A stretch of 8,932 nt of DNA from CAZPRQ01 sp964589415 (GTDB lineage: Bacteria; Patescibacteriota; Doudnabacteria; UBA920), in NCBI GenBank assembly GCA_964589415.1, contig CAZPRQ010000046.1, positions 1-8,932 on the forward strand, read 5' to 3'. Within the stretch, counting starts at the first letter, position 1; each line of letters begins with the position of its first letter. Below are positions 7,751 through 8,932 of this stretch, piece after piece. The notes under the pieces were generated by a model. The model made no database searches. It saw nothing but the letters and a program-made list of their open reading frames with translations, and was not told where the DNA came from. The position numbers were made by a program, and so were the translations under genes.

Positions 7751-7779
7751 TTGACAAGCTAAAAAGTATAGTTTAAAAT
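7751..7779 (+). promoter_or_regulatory. strong promoter in the rRNA upstream region
   Basis: Consensus TTGACA (7751-7756), a 17-bp spacer and TAAAAT (7774-7779), preceded by AT-rich DNA that could act as an UP element. The start would be near 7786. It is the best promoter upstream of the 23S gene and may drive it with a leader of about 540 nt, or drive a short RNA ending at 7903. Confidence 0.7.
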
Positions 7780-7884
7780 GATTTTACGATAATTTTGGCA
7801 AAATAAACTATGGTAATAAGCAACTTAGGATTAATTAATAAGCGGTTTATGTAACTGGCCATAATTAATATGTGCCTGTACATG

Positions 7885-7903
7885 CCGCGAAAGCGGTTTT
7901 TTT
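7885..7903 (+). terminator. short GNRA hairpin with T-run, possible terminator
   Basis: CCGC-GAAA-GCGG (7885-7896) is followed by seven T (7897-7903). The stem has only 4 bp but is all G-C with a stable GAAA loop. It would end a transcript of about 118 nt from the 7751-7779 promoter. Confidence 0.45.
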
Positions 7904-7922
7904 GTCGCCCGAAGGGCGACAA
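7902..7922 (+). repeat. perfect 9-bp hairpin
   Basis: TTGTCGCCC (7902-7910) and GGGCGACAA (7914-7922) pair perfectly around GAA. It directly follows the preceding T-run and directly precedes another palindrome, forming a cluster of three hairpins. Confidence 0.6.
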
Positions 7923-7949
7923 CCCTCCGAAGCCTTGGCGTAGGAGGGT
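7922..7949 (+). repeat. palindromic repeat element (CCCTCC...GGAGGG)
   Basis: ACCCTCC (7922-7928) pairs with GGAGGGT (7943-7949), with inner GCC/GGC pairing. The core CCGAAGCCTTGGCGTAGG resembles a dispersed palindrome I recall from CPR genomes; this is memory, not a search result. Confidence 0.55.
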
Positions 7950-8005
7950 CAAGAGTTTTTGCCAGAATCACCCAGCACTTTGCAATCAAATATATACTGC
8001 TCACA

Positions 8006-8121
8006 GATCTCGGTGCCCAGCCCTTTTCCGGAGTCAATTTTACTTGGGCTCGTCTGAAAAGGTGAATATTTTCCAGTTCTCTTAGATTTTCTAAAAGAGC
8101 TGGGCATAGGCCTTGAAGATC
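8006..8121 (+). ncRNA. candidate structured RNA segment in the 23S leader
   Basis: Several nested pairings fit one fold: GATCT (8006-8010) with AGATC (8117-8121); GCCCAGC (8015-8021) with GCTGGGC (8099-8105); CCTTTTC (8022-8028) with GAAAAGG (8056-8062); and CTCTTAGA with TCTAAAAGAG around TTT (8080-8100). A CCC-TTCG-GGG tetraloop hairpin follows at 8121-8130. It does not match 5S, tmRNA, SRP or RNase P signatures I know. It may be a leader structure for rRNA processing or an independent RNA. Confidence 0.35.
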
Positions 8122-8176
8122 CCTTCGGGGCAGTAGTTATTTGGTTACAACGGATAGTAATTTAACAAATGAATAG

Positions 8177-8210
8177 AAGATCATTATTATACAACCTAAA
8201 TAATGATCTT
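8177..8210 (+). repeat. perfect 12-bp inverted repeat
   Basis: AAGATCATTATT (8177-8188) and AATAATGATCTT (8199-8210) form a perfect 12-bp stem with a 10-nt loop, about 120 nt before the 23S 5' end. It could be an RNase III processing site or a regulatory hairpin in the rRNA leader. No T-run follows, so it is not a terminator. Confidence 0.6.
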
Positions 8211-8213
8211 TGG

Positions 8214-8248
8214 GTAGAACATTGTAAGAATGTAAGTAGAACATTGTA
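8214..8248 (+). repeat. 13-nt direct repeat, 22-bp period
   Basis: GTAGAACATTGTA occurs at 8214-8226 and again at 8236-8248. The 22-bp period is about two helical turns, as in activator binding sites. The second copy overlaps a possible -35 (TTGTAT, 8244-8249). Confidence 0.55.
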
Positions 8249-8272
8249 TCCGAACAAATTTGAACATAATTT
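8244..8272 (+). promoter_or_regulatory. candidate proximal promoter of the 23S rRNA gene
   Basis: TTGTAT (8244-8249), a 17-bp spacer and TAATTT (8267-8272). It would start transcription about 50 nt before the 23S gene. The match is moderate and the region is AT-rich. Confidence 0.35.
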
Positions 8273-8307
8273 AAAAAATTGTGGTCACAAATTGCTAGTC
8301 AAACATG

Positions 8308-8325
8308 TCCCAATGCAAATTGGGA
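8308..8325 (+). other. hairpin just upstream of the mature 23S 5' end
   Basis: TCCCAAT (8308-8314) and ATTGGGA (8319-8325) form a 7-bp stem capped by a GCAA tetraloop, a few nucleotides before the predicted mature 5' end. It probably takes part in precursor processing. Confidence 0.5.
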
Positions 8326-8329
8326 TTTG

Positions 8330-8932
8330 AAATTATGACAGAAAAGGGTATACGGTGGATGCCTTGGTAATATGAGCCGATGAAGGACGTGAGAGCCTGC
8401 GAAAAGCCTCGGGGAGCTGGCAACTAAGCTTTGATCCGGGGGTGTCCGAATGGGGAAACCTTCTCGATGGAAGATCGAGAGCTTCTATATCGTGGGATAT
8501 AGATAGCGGGAACCGTGCGAAGTGAAACATCTCAGTAGCACGTGGAAAATAAATCAATCCCGCCCTTTCGCAAGAAAGAGCGGGGAGAGATTCCGTTAGT
8601 AGTGGCGAGCGAAAGCGGAAGCATATATAAGTTTATAAAGTTTCAAGTTCATCAGGTTTATCAAGTGGGCTGCCTTTTGCAGTTACTTGATAAACTTTAT
8701 AACTTGATAAACTTTATGAACTTATATTAGCCCAAACCTATTAAGTGTTGCTTGATTCGCAAGATGACAGCTTAAAGCTTACCGGCGTTGCTTAATAGGT
8801 GTTATAAGTGAGAGTGGTTGCTGCTCGGTAAAGCAGCAGGGAAAAAGTTATGCTGTGTAGCAGAACACGCCTGGAATGGCGGACCAAAGAGGGTGATAGT
8901 CCCGTATAGCGAAACACCATGCAATTTCCTCA
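8330..8932 (+). rRNA. 23S ribosomal RNA, 5' part (cut by the window end)
   Basis: The start of large-subunit rRNA, domain I. Conserved segments appear in order: GTATACGGTGGATGCCTTGG (8348-8367), GATGAAGGACGTGAGAGCC, AGTGAAACATCTCAGTA, AGTGGCGAGCGAAAGCGGAA, GCCCAAACC, then CCAAAGAGGGTGATAGTCCCGTA (in two parts) near the end. The 5' end is set at about 8330 by alignment of GTATACGG with E. coli position 17, and is uncertain by a few bases. Compared with E. coli, three places are expanded: a GC hairpin at 8559-8584, a long AT-rich hairpin at 8623-8728, and the helix closed by CCTATTAAG/CTTAATAGG (8737-8799). No 16S gene precedes it, so the rRNA genes appear unlinked or separated by more than this window. 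Confidence 0.97.
8623..8728 (+). repeat. long AT-rich hairpin insertion in 23S rRNA
   Basis: Lies between the conserved GCGAAAGCGGAAG and AGCCCAAACC. The outer arms (8625-8643 and 8709-8727) pair over 19 bp with one G-U; the inner arms CAAGTT/AACTTG (8644-8649 with 8701-8706) and GTTTATCAAGT/ACTTGATAAAC (8656-8666 with 8685-8695) continue the stem. The tip is CTGC-CTTTT-GCAG. The right arm contains a 16-nt direct repeat (8685-8700 and 8702-8717). It resembles intervening sequences that some bacteria excise from 23S rRNA with RNase III, but could simply be an expanded helix. It has no coding content. Confidence 0.8.

Larger units (their letters stand above)
7608..8329. other. 722-bp gene-poor leader region before the 23S rRNA gene
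   Basis: No convincing protein gene, tRNA, 5S rRNA or 16S 3' end (no GGATCACCTCC) is visible. Up to 7750 I see only AT-rich sequence. From 7751 come a strong promoter, a short terminator-like hairpin, two further hairpins, a long-range paired region (8006-8121), a 12-bp stem, direct repeats and a second promoter candidate. Frames crossing 7831-8136 are open on both strands but lack good starts. Confidence 0.7.

Noticed and set aside
7870..8085. + strand 71-codon frame (starts MCLYMPRKRFF)
   Set aside because: Crosses three hairpins and a T-run, lacks an SD, and has a composition typical of translated palindromes rather than a protein.
7831..8136. Open - strand frame of about 100 codons upstream of the 23S gene
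   Set aside because: It has no ATG or GTG near its 5' end, only TTG/CTG possibilities without SD. It runs through two palindromes and a self-complementary region, and the + strand is also open. It could be a broken gene but I cannot support it.
8190..8340. tRNA or 5S rRNA in the rRNA leader
   Set aside because: No GGTTCGAATCC-like T-arm, no cloverleaf, and no 5S conserved blocks on either strand.
8542..8730. Open frames within the 23S rRNA region
   Set aside because: They lie inside conserved rRNA and its hairpin insertion and have no coding features.

Overview
The window looks like genomic DNA from an uncultured, host-dependent or scavenging bacterium, most likely of the Candidate Phyla Radiation (Patescibacteria, Parcubacteria-like). 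This is inference from several traits together: TrmB-type regulators, small LysM and LytR_C envelope proteins with single membrane anchors, several genes without a Shine-Dalgarno (SD) sequence, abundant short palindromic repeats, and a 23S rRNA with hairpin expansions and no 16S gene just upstream. No stop-codon recoding is seen.

Layout. (1) 125-958 (+): an unrecognised 277-aa cytoplasmic protein, ending in a hairpin. (2) 1095-3008 (-): a GC-richer block holding a 2-TM small membrane protein (2743-2997) and a coupled two-gene polar amino acid-type ABC importer (permease 1899-2558, ATPase 1150-1899) without a substrate-binding protein. Two hairpins with the same arms (998-1034 and 2654-2731) bracket the importer; the second has a different palindrome nested in its loop. 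(3) 3045-3275: an AT-rich divergent control region with two strong promoters and two identical-architecture operators (TTGTTGA-N7-TCAACAA). (4) 3276-4058 (+): a TrmB-family regulator whose SD lies inside a perfect 10-bp hairpin. (5) 4135-4521 (-): a membrane-anchored LysM protein, convergent with the regulator across a shared terminator. (6) 4705-6789 (+): NAD-dependent DNA ligase LigA, with Ser in place of the motif IV lysine. (7) 6858-7607 (+): a membrane-anchored LytR_C-domain protein. (8) 7608-8329: 722 bp without a convincing protein gene but with a strong promoter, stacked hairpins, a long-range paired region, a perfect 12-bp stem and a 13-nt direct repeat. (9) 8330-8932 (+): the 5' end of a 23S rRNA gene, cut by the window edge, carrying a roughly 106-nt AT-rich hairpin insertion.

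How it fits together. The regulator probably controls its own promoter and perhaps the divergent small membrane protein; whether it reaches the importer downstream is uncertain because a hairpin separates them. The importer would scavenge amino acids, which suits a reduced metabolism, but it needs a binding protein from elsewhere. LysM and LytR_C proteins point to cell-wall maintenance. The most unusual material is non-coding: the twin operator, the nested palindromes, the palindrome supplying a ribosome binding site, and the rRNA leader with its expanded 23S.
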